From contig NZ_WHUG01000021.1 in the NCBI RefSeq assembly GCF_009380215.1, positions 18,052 through 82,051 on the forward strand: 64,000 nucleotides of DNA, given 5' to 3'. This stretch comes from Rugamonas aquatica. GTDB lineage: Bacteria; Pseudomonadota; Gammaproteobacteria; Burkholderiales; Burkholderiaceae_D. Both the position numbers and the translations under genes were made by a program. Of this stretch, positions 16,531-25,197 are shown piece after piece; the stretch's first letter is position 1, and every line of letters starts with the position of its first letter. The notes beneath the pieces were generated by a model that saw only the letters and a program-made list of their open reading frames with translations, did not search any database and was not told the DNA's origin.

Positions 16531-19122
16531 ATGAAGAAGAACTTTCCATTCGCAGCGTTGTTATTGTCCGCCAGCCCTTACGTCCTGGCTCAAGCCCAGG
16601 CCCAGGCAGAAGCTGCCGCCGTCGCGCAAACCGCCGCCGTGCAGTCCGCTGCCGCGGCCGATGCGACACCGGACGATATCCAGAAAGTGGTGATTGTTTC
16701 CACCGGTAGCCGCGGCGCCCAGCGCACCATGGTCGATACGCCGGTGCCGGTCGATATCATCGGCTCGCGTGAGCTCAGCAAGACCGGTCAGGCATCGCTC
16801 GATAAAGCGCTGCAATTCCGCGTGCCTTCTTTTAACACCGTGCAAACGCCGGTCAACGACGCCACGTCGCTGCTCGACCCGTACGAGATCCGCAACATGG
16901 GACCGAGCCGCGTGCTGATCCTGATTAACGGCAAACGCAAGAACGCCAGCTCGCTGGTCTACACCCAGACTTCGCCGGGCCGCGGCGAAAGCGGCTCCGA
17001 CATTTCCGCCATTCCGCAAGACGCGATCAAGCGCATTGAAGTGCTGCGCGACGGCGCCTCGGCGCAGTACGGTTCCGACGCCATCGCCGGCGTGGTCAAC
17101 ATCATCCTCAAGGACAATGCCGAGGGCGGTTCGGTCACCGCGCGCGCCGGCATCACCCATGAGAGCGACGGCAAGATGGGCGGCCTGAGCCTGAACCATG
17201 GCGTGGCGCTGGGCGATCGCGGCTTTATCAATTACACGCTCGACGTTTCCCACGTTGGCTTGTCCAACCGTCCCGGCATCGTGGATGCCCGCGCCGAGCC
17301 CGATACGCTGGGCGGCACCTTGGCCGATGCGCAAGCCTTCCTGGCGATCAAGCCTGACGCCGGCAACATCAACGGCTCGCCTGCCACGTCCGCGCAAAAA
17401 GCGCTGGTCAACAGCCGCTACGAATTGAGCGACGACGTCTCGGTCTACGGTAACGCAGCCTACGTGCACAAGCAGGTCGACAGCTACGCCAACTACCGCA
17501 CGCCGTACTGGCGTCCGACCGACTACGGCCTGCTGCACCCGGCCGGCAGCCCTTACCTGGGCTATGTGCCTACGTTTGTCGGCAAGCTCGACGACTACAA
17601 CGCCACCGGCGGCGTCAAGTTCCAGCTGGGCGGCTGGGGCACGGACCTGAGCCTGACCTACGGCGGCAATGAGCAAAGCTATGAAGTCGGCAATTCGGTC
17701 AACCGCAGCCTGGGCGCTGCCTCGCCGACGCACTTCAACGCCGGCGGCGTGAAGTTCGAACACTTCGTGTTCAACGGCGACATCTCCAAGCAAGTGGCGT
17801 CGACCGTCAGCGCGTATGCGGGTACCGAAATCCGTCATGAAAAATTCAAGACCATCGCCGGCGAAGAAGCGTCGTATATCGGCACCGGTGCGGATTCCTT
17901 CGCCGGTAACGATCCGCGCAATTCCTTCCCGACTTCGCGCTCGAACTACGGCGTGTACGGCGGCGCGACTTGGGATATCAGCGACAGCCTGCTGATCGAC
18001 GGCACCGGCCGCTACGAAAAGTACAGCGACTTCGGCAGCGCGTTCGTGTGGAAGCTGTCGTCGCGCCTGAAAGTCAGCGAGCAGCTGACCCTGCGCGCAT
18101 CGGCATCGACCGGCTTCCGCGCGCCATCGCTGGCGCAGATCTACACGCAGAAGGCGCAGTATTCCTTCGTGCCGGGCAAGGGCATTCAGGTCTCCGGCCT
18201 GGTCAACAATGTGTCCAAGGAAGCGGCGGCGCTCGGCGTGCCGAAACTGCAGGCCGAGAAGTCGAACAACATCACGCTGGGCCTGGGTCTGAAGCCTGAC
18301 AACAACACCAGCATCACGGTCGACTACTACAACATCAAGGTCAAGAACCGTATCGTGCTCGGCAAGGAAATCGTCCCGGCCTGTAACAAGCCCGACCCGG
18401 TCGAGCAAGACGCTTGCGTGAAGGCCAGCCCGCTCGATCAGGTGCTGAACGCCAACGGCATCGTGTCGGTGAGCTTCTTCGCCAATGCGCTGACCAGCCG
18501 TACTTCGGGTCTCGACTATGTGCTGTCGCGCAAAAACCTGCCGCTGGGCGAAGGCAAGGTCACGCTGAACCTGTCGGGCAATCTGTCGCTGAAAAACGAG
18601 CGTGAGGGCAACGTCAACAATCCTTCGACGGTGGCGGCGGCGAACCAGTCCGTGCTCGACCCGACCCAGGAAGCGCTGATGTTCACGTCGCGTCCGAAGT
18701 TCAAGACCATCTTCGGCGCGGACCTCGACTACCGCGACTACAACTTCTCGCTGAATAACACCGTGTTCGGTCCTACCCACTTCCGCAACGCCGGTTTGGA
18801 CAACAACCTGGAAGTGGCGTTCAAGACCAAGGTGGTCACCGACTTCGCGTTCAACTACAACGTGGCCAAGAACGTGACCTTGTCGTTCAACGTCAACAAC
18901 ATCCTGAACGTGACGCCGAAGTGGAATATGCGGGCGCTCAACTCGGCCGGCCAGGCCCTGCTGGACAGCAAGGTCAAAGACCCGGCTACCGGCATGACCC
19001 CGTCCGAAGTGCAGTCGAACTCGATCACCTTCGACGGCCGCTATTCGATGGTGACCTACGATGGTTCGCAGTTCAGCCAACTGGGCCGCACCTTCGCCGC
19101 TTCGCTGAACTATCGCTTCTAA
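16531..19122 (+). CDS. TonB-dependent receptor
   Basis: 863 residues. A signal peptide (MKKNFPFAALLLSASPYVLA) and an Ala/Gln-rich linker lead to a TonB-box-like region (VVIVSTGSRG) and a plug domain (about 70-200, with 'VLILINGKRKN', 'IKRIEVLRDGASAQYGSDA' and 'GVVNII'). A beta-barrel follows and ends in ...LNYRF. It is an outer-membrane transporter powered by TonB-ExbBD. The start has AAAGAGAT upstream. It stands alone between the lacI terminator and its own strong terminator, and shows no LacI operator like those of the neighbouring locus, so its ligand may be different. Confidence 0.93.
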   Translation: MKKNFPFAALLLSASPYVLAQAQAQAEAAAVAQTAAVQSAAAADATPDDIQKVVIVSTGSRGAQRTMVDTPVPVDIIGSRELSKTGQASLDKALQFRVPSFNTVQTPVNDATSLLDPYEIRNMGPSRVLILINGKRKNASSLVYTQTSPGRGESGSDISAIPQDAIKRIEVLRDGASAQYGSDAIAGVVNIILKDNAEGGSVTARAGITHESDGKMGGLSLNHGVALGDRGFINYTLDVSHVGLSNRPGIVDARAEPDTLGGTLADAQAFLAIKPDAGNINGSPATSAQKALVNSRYELSDDVSVYGNAAYVHKQVDSYANYRTPYWRPTDYGLLHPAGSPYLGYVPTFVGKLDDYNATGGVKFQLGGWGTDLSLTYGGNEQSYEVGNSVNRSLGAASPTHFNAGGVKFEHFVFNGDISKQVASTVSAYAGTEIRHEKFKTIAGEEASYIGTGADSFAGNDPRNSFPTSRSNYGVYGGATWDISDSLLIDGTGRYEKYSDFGSAFVWKLSSRLKVSEQLTLRASASTGFRAPSLAQIYTQKAQYSFVPGKGIQVSGLVNNVSKEAAALGVPKLQAEKSNNITLGLGLKPDNNTSITVDYYNIKVKNRIVLGKEIVPACNKPDPVEQDACVKASPLDQVLNANGIVSVSFFANALTSRTSGLDYVLSRKNLPLGEGKVTLNLSGNLSLKNEREGNVNNPSTVAAANQSVLDPTQEALMFTSRPKFKTIFGADLDYRDYNFSLNNTVFGPTHFRNAGLDNNLEVAFKTKVVTDFAFNYNVAKNVTLSFNVNNILNVTPKWNMRALNSAGQALLDSKVKDPATGMTPSEVQSNSITFDGRYSMVTYDGSQFSQLGRTFAASLNYRF

Positions 19123-19145
19123 GCGCGGCGCCGCAGCTATAATGG

Positions 19146-19182
19146 GGTCCGCCGTTCCCGCAAGGGGCGGCGGACCTTTTTT
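19146..19182 (+). terminator. Rho-independent terminator of the TonB receptor gene
   Basis: Stem GGTCCGCCG/CGGCGGACC followed by six T, 24 bases after the receptor stop. Confidence 0.9.
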
Positions 19183-19196
19183 ATGGAGTGGTACAC

Positions 19197-19736
19197 ATGG
19201 TTTCGTTACAAGATCAATTGCTGAAGGCCGGCCTGGTTGCCAAGAACAAGGTCAAGGTGGCCAATCAGGAGAAGAGCAAGCAGAAGAAGGAAGAGCGCCG
19301 CTCCGGCACGCAGTCCGTGGACGAGGCCAAGCTGGCCGCGCAGGAGGCGCAGCGCAAGCTGGCCGAGCGCAACCGCGAACTGAACGCGCAGCGCGACGCC
19401 GCGGCGCAGCAGAAAGCCATCGTGGCGCAGATCGCGCAGATGGTGCAGCAGAACCGCCAGGACAAGGGCCGCAACGGCGACATCGCCTACAACTACACCC
19501 ACGGCAGCAAGATCGAGCGCATGTTCGTGACGGCGGCGGTGCGCGAGCATCTGGTGGCCGGCCGCCTGGTGATCGTGGTGCTGAACGGCGTGGCCGAACT
19601 GGTGCCGCGCGTGATCGCCGACAAGATCGCCGAGCGCGATGCGGCGATGGTGGTGCGCGTCAACAAGAGCACCACCACCGTGGAAGAGGACGATCCTTAC
19701 GCCGCCTTCCAGATCCCCGACGATCTGATGTGGTAA
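19197..19736 (+). CDS. DUF2058 family protein (YaiL-like)
   Basis: 179 residues from the ATG at 19197, with GGAG at 19185. The N-terminal half is a highly charged, coiled-coil-like stretch (Lys/Glu/Gln-rich, about 20-90). The C-terminal half carries the conserved 'YNYTHGSKIERMFV' and 'DDPYAAFQIPDDLMW' blocks of DUF2058, a nucleoprotein/polynucleotide-associated family typified by E. coli YaiL. No signal or membrane segment is present, so it is cytoplasmic. Its function is not established. It ends back to back with the broken YidB-like gene. Confidence 0.85.
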   Translation: MVSLQDQLLKAGLVAKNKVKVANQEKSKQKKEERRSGTQSVDEAKLAAQEAQRKLAERNRELNAQRDAAAQQKAIVAQIAQMVQQNRQDKGRNGDIAYNYTHGSKIERMFVTAAVREHLVAGRLVIVVLNGVAELVPRVIADKIAERDAAMVVRVNKSTTTVEEDDPYAAFQIPDDLMW

Positions 19737-20153
19737 TCAGCCGGCCAGCCTGCCCTTGAGCAGGTTCAGGCCTTGCGCCAGCAGGCCGTCGGCCGGCACT
19801 TCGCCATGCGGCGTCAGCTGGTCGATAATCTGCGGCAGCAGGTGCGCCAGGCCGGACGACACCTGCGACGGATCGATGCCGGCCTAGCCGGCGATCTGTT
19901 GCAGCTGATCCGAACCCAGCGCCGCTTCCAGCTGGGTGCCGGAAATGGCCTGGTTGGCGCCCGTGCCTATCCACGACATGACCTGGTCCGCCAGGCCGCT
20001 GTTCTTCAGTTGCTCCAGCACGGCGGGCACGCCGCCGGCGTTGTCTATCATCGCCATCACGCCCGACAGCAAGTTCCCTTGCTGCCCCTCGGCCTGCTGT
20101 CCGCCTCCCAGCGATCCCAGTACCTGTCCTGCCAGTTGATCCAGTAAGCTCAT
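19737..20153 (-). pseudogene. YidB-like (DUF937) gene interrupted by an in-frame amber stop
   Basis: The frame from ATG 20153 (MSLLDQLAGQVLGSLGGG) reads as a YidB/DUF937 protein up to '...LQQIAG'. It then hits TAG at 19884-19886 and continues in the same frame with 'AGIDPSQVSSGLAHLLPQII' to a TGA at 19737. The downstream part is exactly what the family's conserved second half looks like, so the TAG most simply replaces a CAG glutamine codon. A truncated product of about 89 residues is possible. GGAG lies just upstream of the two possible ATGs (20156, 20153). It is either a recent nonsense mutation, a sequencing error, or suppressed amber readthrough. Confidence 0.85.
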
Positions 20154-20221
20154 CATCTTCTCCGGTGGGTACGGCGGTCGAGATGTCATCTTTGCACTAA
20201 ATCAAGGGCAAGGCAAGCGGC

Positions 20222-21379
20222 TTACAGCGCCGCTTCCAGGATGCGGCGGCTGCGCGCCAAATCGATGTCGCGGTGCTCGCCCAGGCTGGTCATGCCGTGC
20301 GTGGACAGCTGCTCCAGCACCGCCTCCACCGCCGGCTGGCCCAGGTCGTAGGCCGACAAGCGGGTCGGGATGCCCAGGCCCTCGAAGAAGGCGCGGGTGC
20401 GGGCGATGGTGGCGTCGATGCGCTGCGCTTCGCTGCCGTCGCGGATGCCCCACACGCGGGCGCCGTACTGCAGCAGCTTGGCGCGCTTGGTTTCGCGCTG
20501 CACTTCCAGCAGCGACGGCAGCACCAGCGCCAGCGTGCGCGCATGGTCGATGTCGTACAGCGCGGTCAGCTCGTGGCCGATCATGTGGGTGGCCCAGTCC
20601 TGCGGCACGCCGGCGCCGATCAGGCCGTTCAGCGCCAGGGTGGCGCTCCACATCAGCGTGGCGCGGGTGTCGTAGTCGTCCGGCTCGGCCAGCGCCTGCG
20701 GGGCGATTTCCACCAGCGTCTGCAGCAAGCCTTCGGCAAAGCGGTCCTGCACCGGCGCCTGCGCCGGGTAGGTCAGGTATTGCTCGACGGTGTGGACGAA
20801 GGCGTCGACCAGGCCGTTGGCCACTTGCTTGGCCGGCAGCGTGAAGGTCTTGGCCGGGTCGAGCACGGAGAACTGCGGGAACAGCAGCGGGCTGCGGAAC
20901 GGCAGCTTGGACTGGGTGGCCTTGTGCGTGACCACCGCGCCGTTGTTCATTTCCGAGCCGGTGGCCGGCAGCGTCAGCACCGCGCCGAAGGGCAGGGCGC
21001 GGCGCACCTTGGCGCCGCCGCTCTGGGCGATCTCCCACGGTTCGCCGTCGTACAGCGCGGCGGCGGCGACGAACTTGGTGCCGTCGATGACCGAGCCGCC
21101 GCCCACCGCCAGCAGATAGTCGATCTCGTCGCGGCGCACTTGTTCGACTGCGCGCATCAGGGTTTCGTAGCTGGGGTTGGGTTCGATGCCGCCGAACTCC
21201 CTGACCACGCGTCCACCCAGGGCGGTGCGGACTTCGTTCAGCGTGCCGGTCTTTTCCGCGCTGGCGCCGCCGTACAGGATCAGTACGCGGGCGCTGTCCG
21301 GCACCAGGCGGGACAGTTGGGCGATGGTGTCGGCGCCGAAGACGATCTTGGTCGGGTTGTGAAATTCAAAGTTCTTCAT
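20222..21379 (-). CDS. yqhD: NADPH-dependent alcohol/aldehyde dehydrogenase (YqhD type, iron-containing ADH family)
   Basis: 385 residues that follow E. coli YqhD along the whole length. Examples are 'F.IEPNP.YETLMRAV', the GGGSVIDGTKF nucleotide-binding segment, 'LPATGSE', 'NGLVDAFVHTVEQY' and 'GAGVPQDWATHMIGHELTA', which holds the metal-binding Asp/His set. The enzyme reduces reactive aldehydes such as those from lipid peroxidation, using NADPH. It lies downstream of a TetR regulator gene on the same strand, separated by a terminator, and its promoter carries a palindromic operator (21394-21410) that also occurs before the tetR gene. Induction by aldehydes or related stress is inferred. Confidence 0.93.
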   Translation of the reverse strand: MKNFEFHNPTKIVFGADTIAQLSRLVPDSARVLILYGGASAEKTGTLNEVRTALGGRVVREFGGIEPNPSYETLMRAVEQVRRDEIDYLLAVGGGSVIDGTKFVAAAALYDGEPWEIAQSGGAKVRRALPFGAVLTLPATGSEMNNGAVVTHKATQSKLPFRSPLLFPQFSVLDPAKTFTLPAKQVANGLVDAFVHTVEQYLTYPAQAPVQDRFAEGLLQTLVEIAPQALAEPDDYDTRATLMWSATLALNGLIGAGVPQDWATHMIGHELTALYDIDHARTLALVLPSLLEVQRETKRAKLLQYGARVWGIRDGSEAQRIDATIARTRAFFEGLGIPTRLSAYDLGQPAVEAVLEQLSTHGMTSLGEHRDIDLARSRRILEAAL

Positions 21380-21393
21380 GCTAGCTCCTGTTA

Positions 21394-21410
21394 TTAGACT
21401 GGTCGTCTAG
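21394..21410. promoter_or_regulatory. TetR operator in front of yqhD
   Basis: TTAGACTGGTCGTCTAG with TAGAC/GTCTA half-sites, 15 bases upstream of the yqhD ATG. The same 17-mer with two central changes lies upstream of the tetR gene at 22091. Confidence 0.85.
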
Positions 21411-21420
21411 TTAATGCCGT

Positions 21421-21448
21421 AAAAAAAGCGCGGGCGACAGGCCCGCGC
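21421..21448 (-). terminator. Rho-independent terminator of the tetR gene
   Basis: Minus-strand stem GCGCGGGC/GCCCGCGC with a five-base loop and seven T. It separates tetR from the yqhD promoter. Confidence 0.9.
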
Positions 21449-21460
21449 CTGGGATGGGTG

Positions 21461-22069
21461 TCAGTGGCGCGGCTGCGTATCCGGCGGCAGGCCCAGCATG
21501 GCGACCGTGGCCCGCCACGCGGCGCGCAGCGCGCTGGGCTCGCGCCGCAGCTTGGTCAGCATGGCGGCGCCCAGCCACATCTGGTACAGCGCCAGCGCCG
21601 TGTGGGCGGCGTCGGCGGTGGGCGGCAGCGAGCCTTCGGCCACGGCCTGGACGATGCCGTCGGCCAGGCGGGCGACGATGCGGTTGGTGCCGTCCAGCAG
21701 CGCGCTGCGCATGGCTTCCGACATGTCCGCCACTTCGCTGCCGAGCTTGACCACCAGGCAGCTGCAATCGCTGTAGCCGGCGCTGCTGTCTTCCCAGCTG
21801 GCCCAGTAGTCCAGCAGCGATTGCGCGGCGTTCTGGCCGTGCTGGTTCAGCAGGCGGTCGATCTGCGCCAGGTATTGCTCGACATGGTCTTCCAGCAGCG
21901 CCACGCCGAACAGCTCCTTGGATTTGAAGTAGTGGTAGAAGGAGCCCTTGGGCACGCCGGCCGCCGTCAGGATCTCGTTCAAGCCCACGCCGGCAAAGCC
22001 TTTGCTGAGGATGATGGTCTTGCCCGTGTCCAGGATGTGCTGGCGGACGTTGTGGTGTTCTGTGGTCAT
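21461..22069 (-). CDS. TetR/AcrR family transcriptional repressor
   Basis: 202 residues from the ATG at 22069 (MTTEHHNVRQ). An ATG seven codons earlier is possible but lies closer to the operator. The N-terminal helix-turn-helix (about 28-52, 'LNEILTAAGVPKGSFYHYF') is typical of TetR. The C-terminal ligand domain is of the AcuR/YcdC-like type. A palindrome at 22091-22107 overlaps its own promoter, and a near-identical one precedes yqhD, so it probably represses itself and yqhD. The same upstream site could also affect the divergent serine hydrolase gene at 22200. Confidence 0.93.
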   Translation of the reverse strand: MTTEHHNVRQHILDTGKTIILSKGFAGVGLNEILTAAGVPKGSFYHYFKSKELFGVALLEDHVEQYLAQIDRLLNQHGQNAAQSLLDYWASWEDSSAGYSDCSCLVVKLGSEVADMSEAMRSALLDGTNRIVARLADGIVQAVAEGSLPPTADAAHTALALYQMWLGAAMLTKLRREPSALRAAWRATVAMLGLPPDTQPRH

Positions 22070-22090
22070 GGTGGCGCCATGATAGCACAA

Positions 22091-22107
22091 TTAGACCAGT
22101 CGTCTAG
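22091..22107. promoter_or_regulatory. TetR operator between tetR and the divergent serine hydrolase
   Basis: TTAGACCAGTCGTCTAG, matching 15 of 17 bases with the site before yqhD. It lies in the 130-base divergent spacer. Confidence 0.85.
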
Positions 22108-22199
22108 AGTCCGGCGAAAACTAGAAAAAATATTCTAGATCATTTGTTCTACTTGCTTTACACTGGCCTTCGCTAACCCCACATGAAAGGCTGGTCTCC

Positions 22200-23282
22200 A
22201 TGCATCGTTTCATCAAGAGCGTCGTACTGTTTGCCGTGGCTGTACTGGGAGGGGCCGCCGCTGCGGCCGATCTGGCCGGGCTGGACCGTTATCTGCAGGG
22301 CGAGATGCAGCAGCGCCGGATACCGGGCTTGCAGCTGGCGGTGGTCCAGGCCGGCAAGGTCGTGCTGCTGAAATCCTATGGCATGGCGGAGCTGCCGAAC
22401 TCGGTCCCGGTCGGCAATGGCAGCGTGTTCTCCATCAACTCCGCGACCAAGACCTTCACCGGCGTCGCCGCCATGCAGCTGGTGGACGCGGGCAAGCTGG
22501 AGGTTGCCGCGCCGGTGTCGCGCTACCTGGCCGACCTGCCGGCGCCGTGGCGCGGCGTGACGATCACGCAGTTGCTCGACCACACCTCGGGCATCCCCAA
22601 CATCATCAGCGACGAGACCTCGGCGCTGGTCGTTCCCGGCGATGTCGAGGCGGCTTGGCGGCTGGTGCAAACCCTGCCGATGGAATTCAAGCCCGGCGAG
22701 CGCTTCAGCTACAACCAGACCAACTATATGCTGCTGGGTAAAGTCATCGACCAGCTGAGCGGGCAGCCGTTCGCGCAGTTCATGCAGCGCCGCCAGTTCG
22801 ACGCGGTCCGCATGCCCCACACCGGCTTTGGCGATGCGCGCGACGTGATACCGCACAAGGCGCCGTCCTACCGCATGGACAAGGACGGCAAGACGTTGCG
22901 GCCCATCATCGATGATTTCCCGGAGCAGATGCGTACCGGCGCCGGCCTCAACTCCAGCGCGGAAGACCTGGCGCACTGGATCATCGCGCTGCAAAGCGGC
23001 AAGCTGGTGTCGAAGGCGGGGCTGGCGCGGCTGTGGACGCGCGGGCAATACAACGATGGCGCTCCGGGGCGGTGGGCGCTGGGCTGGCCGGCCATCGGCC
23101 AGGGGGAGTATCGGGCGGTCGCGGGCATAGGCGGGGCACGCTCGGCGTTTTATGTCTACCCGGACCAGGACCTGGCCGTCGTCATCCTGACCAATCTGTC
23201 CGGGGCTTCTCCGGAGCAGATGATGGACAGCGTGGCCGGCTATTTCCTGCCCGGCTTGAAGCGCGCCCGCGCGGGCGGCTAG
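22200..23282 (+). CDS. Exported serine hydrolase, class C beta-lactamase-like fold
   Basis: 360 residues with a signal peptide (MHRFIKSVVLFAVAVLGGAAAAA). The SxxK nucleophile motif is SATK (about residues 81-84). The second motif is YNQTN, in the usual Tyr-x-Asn region, and 'LLDHTSGIP' is a hallmark of this Pfam beta-lactamase (penicillin-binding-protein-like esterase/peptidase) family. Members include esterases, D-aminopeptidases and PBPs; true beta-lactamase activity is not implied. It is divergent from tetR and shares its operator region. Confidence 0.9.
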   Translation: MHRFIKSVVLFAVAVLGGAAAAADLAGLDRYLQGEMQQRRIPGLQLAVVQAGKVVLLKSYGMAELPNSVPVGNGSVFSINSATKTFTGVAAMQLVDAGKLEVAAPVSRYLADLPAPWRGVTITQLLDHTSGIPNIISDETSALVVPGDVEAAWRLVQTLPMEFKPGERFSYNQTNYMLLGKVIDQLSGQPFAQFMQRRQFDAVRMPHTGFGDARDVIPHKAPSYRMDKDGKTLRPIIDDFPEQMRTGAGLNSSAEDLAHWIIALQSGKLVSKAGLARLWTRGQYNDGAPGRWALGWPAIGQGEYRAVAGIGGARSAFYVYPDQDLAVVILTNLSGASPEQMMDSVAGYFLPGLKRARAGG

Positions 23283-23292
23283 CGCTGGCAAA

Positions 23293-23314
23293 AAGGCCAC
23301 CCGCAGGTGGCCTT
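23293..23314 (-). terminator. Terminator between convergent genes
   Basis: Stem AAGGCCACC/GGTGGCCTT with a four-base loop. The T run is on the minus strand, so it mainly serves the PEP-CTERM gene. Confidence 0.75.
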
Positions 23315-23319
23315 GAGGT

Positions 23320-23877
23320 TTAGCCGCGTGCCGGTTTGCGGCGCCGCGCGACGACGCCCAGCAAGCCCAGGCCGGCCAGCAGCATGGCGTAGGTGTCGGC
23401 TTCAGGCACGCTGCGCACCACCAGCTGGTCGGCAAAACCGTGGGCGCCCGGCTGGCCGAACCATGGGCCGAAAGGCTGGCCGCCGCCATCCTGCCAGTCG
23501 CAGTGGCTGAAGGAGTTGCTGAAGTAGGCGGTGGCGCAGGCGGCCGCGCCGGTCAGGTTGGCGTTGGCGGCGGCGAAGTAGGCGCCGGTCGCCGGGTCGG
23601 TGCCGCCCAGCGGCACGTTGGCGCCGGCGAACATGAAGTCGGTGGCTTTGGGCGCGTTCTGCAGTTCCGCAGCCGTCGGCAGGCGCCAGCCGAATTGCGA
23701 TTGGTAGGACAGGTCCAGGCCATCGGAGGCGGGTAGCGGGAAGGCCCACGCCCAGTCCAGATTGTTGTAGCTGATGTAGGCGTTGCTGGCCACCGGCGCT
23801 TCGACCAGGGCGGCGTGGGCGCTGCCGGCGGCGGCGCAAAAAGCGAGTGCAAGGCTGAGACGTTTAGCGAAGATCAT
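23320..23877 (-). CDS. PEP-CTERM sorting-domain protein
   Basis: 185 residues. The N-terminal signal peptide ends near AHA (residue 22). The C-terminus has VPEADTYAM, a hydrophobic segment (LLAGLGLLGVVA) and a basic tail RRRK, the tripartite PEP-CTERM signal cut by exosortase. The middle part is Ala/Gly/Asn-rich with three cysteines and 'GWRLPTAAEL', seen in other small PEP-CTERM proteins. It is probably exported to the cell surface or exopolysaccharide. Its motif reads VPEA where the usual form is VPEP. No exosortase gene lies in the window. Confidence 0.88.
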   Translation of the reverse strand: MIFAKRLSLALAFCAAAGSAHAALVEAPVASNAYISYNNLDWAWAFPLPASDGLDLSYQSQFGWRLPTAAELQNAPKATDFMFAGANVPLGGTDPATGAYFAAANANLTGAAACATAYFSNSFSHCDWQDGGGQPFGPWFGQPGAHGFADQLVVRSVPEADTYAMLLAGLGLLGVVARRRKPARG

Positions 23878-24093
23878 AGTTTCCCTTGTAGTTGGTTTTT
23901 ATTCGAAATACCGAGACTGGAACGGCAGGCTACCCCGGCGACTTGCACAAAACAATTGAAATAATTGAATGGAAGTTGTGTTTACGCCAGTTGTGCAGAT
24001 TTAGCGGGATGGGCGGTGGATTTCGGCTAGCGGATCGGAGCCGGTCCGCACGATTTGCTGGACTAAATAGCAACATTTGCTTATTCTGCGGGG

Positions 24094-25197
24094 ATGCCAA
24101 GTATGCTTGCCACCCCCGTCATGCAGCTCCGCCAGATCCGCCCGCCCGGATGGCTGCCGCCGTGGGCGGTGGCGGCGCTGGTGTGGAATCTGCTGGCGCT
24201 GCTGGGCGCGCTGGCCAGCTATGGCGATGCGCGCCAGGCCGCCGTCCCGGCAACGTTTGCGGCGACGCTGTTGCGCTTCGTGATCGTGCATCTGCCGCTG
24301 AACGCGGTCAGCCTGGTGTTGGCCATCGGCTTTCATCGCGCCGGTTTCCGGCGTCAGCAACTGCTGCTGGCTTACGGGGCGGTGCTGCTGGCCTTCCTTC
24401 CTTTGCTGAGCATCTGGCACAGCGCGATCAACAATCTTTTCAGCGGCCGGCCGCTGGCCGCGCTGCCGGCTTTGCTTAGCCAGCAGAGCGCGCTCAGCTG
24501 GTGGTTCGATACGCTGGTGCTGACGCTGGCGTTCGGCGCGCATCTGGCATACGGCGCCTGGCGTCACGCGCAGGCGCAGGCGTTGGCCGGGCAACTGGCC
24601 CGGCAGGGCAATCTGGCGTTGCGCTTGCGCCTGTTGCAGGGACAGCTGGAGCCGTATTTTCTGTCGAGCGCGCTGGCCGGCATCGGCCAGCTGAACCGCG
24701 AGGGCTTGCGCGAACAGGCTACCCGGGCGCTGGCCCGCCTCAGCGGCCTGCTGCGTTATGCGCTGCGCGCCAGCCGCTCGGACTGGCAAAGCGTCGCCGA
24801 TGAAATCGAGTTCTTGCGCGACTATGTCGACTTGCAGCGCTTGTGCCACGGCGCCGGCCTGGCAGTCCAGTGGCAGCTGGGCGATGACGACTGGGCCGAT
24901 TACCGCTGCCCGCCGCTGCTGCTGTTTCCGATGCTGGAGCGGGCGCTGTCCACGCGACCGCAACAGCTGACCGTGCGCATCGGCACGCAGCAGGCGGACG
25001 GCGGGCAGCAGGTGCTGGCCGAGGTCAGCTATGTGACCGGCGGCCACCGCGCACGCAGCGCCGGCGGCGATGCGCTGGCCGCGCTGGCCGAGCGCCTGGC
25101 CATGCTGTACGGCGACGCCGCCAGGCTGGCCTCGCACGCCGACGGCGACACCGTCCATATCCGCTTGTTCTATCCGGTATCGCGGCATGACGATTGA
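24094..25197 (+). CDS. LytS-type sensor protein lacking the kinase motifs (pseudokinase)
   Basis: 367 residues. About four membrane helices (residues 20-155) precede a His_kinase-like region. The H-box that normally reads PHFLFN is EPYFLSS here, so the phosphoacceptor His is Tyr (Y188). The N-box (ENAVKHG type) reads ERALSTR, and the C-terminal G-box is replaced by SAGGDALAALAERL, with no GxGLG. The fold is kept (LRYALR, IEFLRDYVDLQ, PPLLLFPM), so it is a paralogue of the intact kinase that follows, with which it overlaps by 11 bases. It probably acts as a non-catalytic partner or is decaying. The start is either 24094 or the ATG three codons on. Confidence 0.85.
   Translation: MPSMLATPVMQLRQIRPPGWLPPWAVAALVWNLLALLGALASYGDARQAAVPATFAATLLRFVIVHLPLNAVSLVLAIGFHRAGFRRQQLLLAYGAVLLAFLPLLSIWHSAINNLFSGRPLAALPALLSQQSALSWWFDTLVLTLAFGAHLAYGAWRHAQAQALAGQLARQGNLALRLRLLQGQLEPYFLSSALAGIGQLNREGLREQATRALARLSGLLRYALRASRSDWQSVADEIEFLRDYVDLQRLCHGAGLAVQWQLGDDDWADYRCPPLLLFPMLERALSTRPQQLTVRIGTQQADGGQQVLAEVSYVTGGHRARSAGGDALAALAERLAMLYGDAARLASHADGDTVHIRLFYPVSRHDD

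Noticed and set aside
16561..19080. 839-codon minus-strand frame opposite the second TonB receptor
   Set aside because: The plus strand encodes a full TonB receptor with signal, plug and barrel; the opposite frame is Arg/Val/Ala-rich with no domain.
23892..24479. 195-codon plus-strand frame before the pseudokinase gene
   Set aside because: The second half overlaps the kinase gene in another frame, the first part has no homology I recognise, and no ribosome site is seen.
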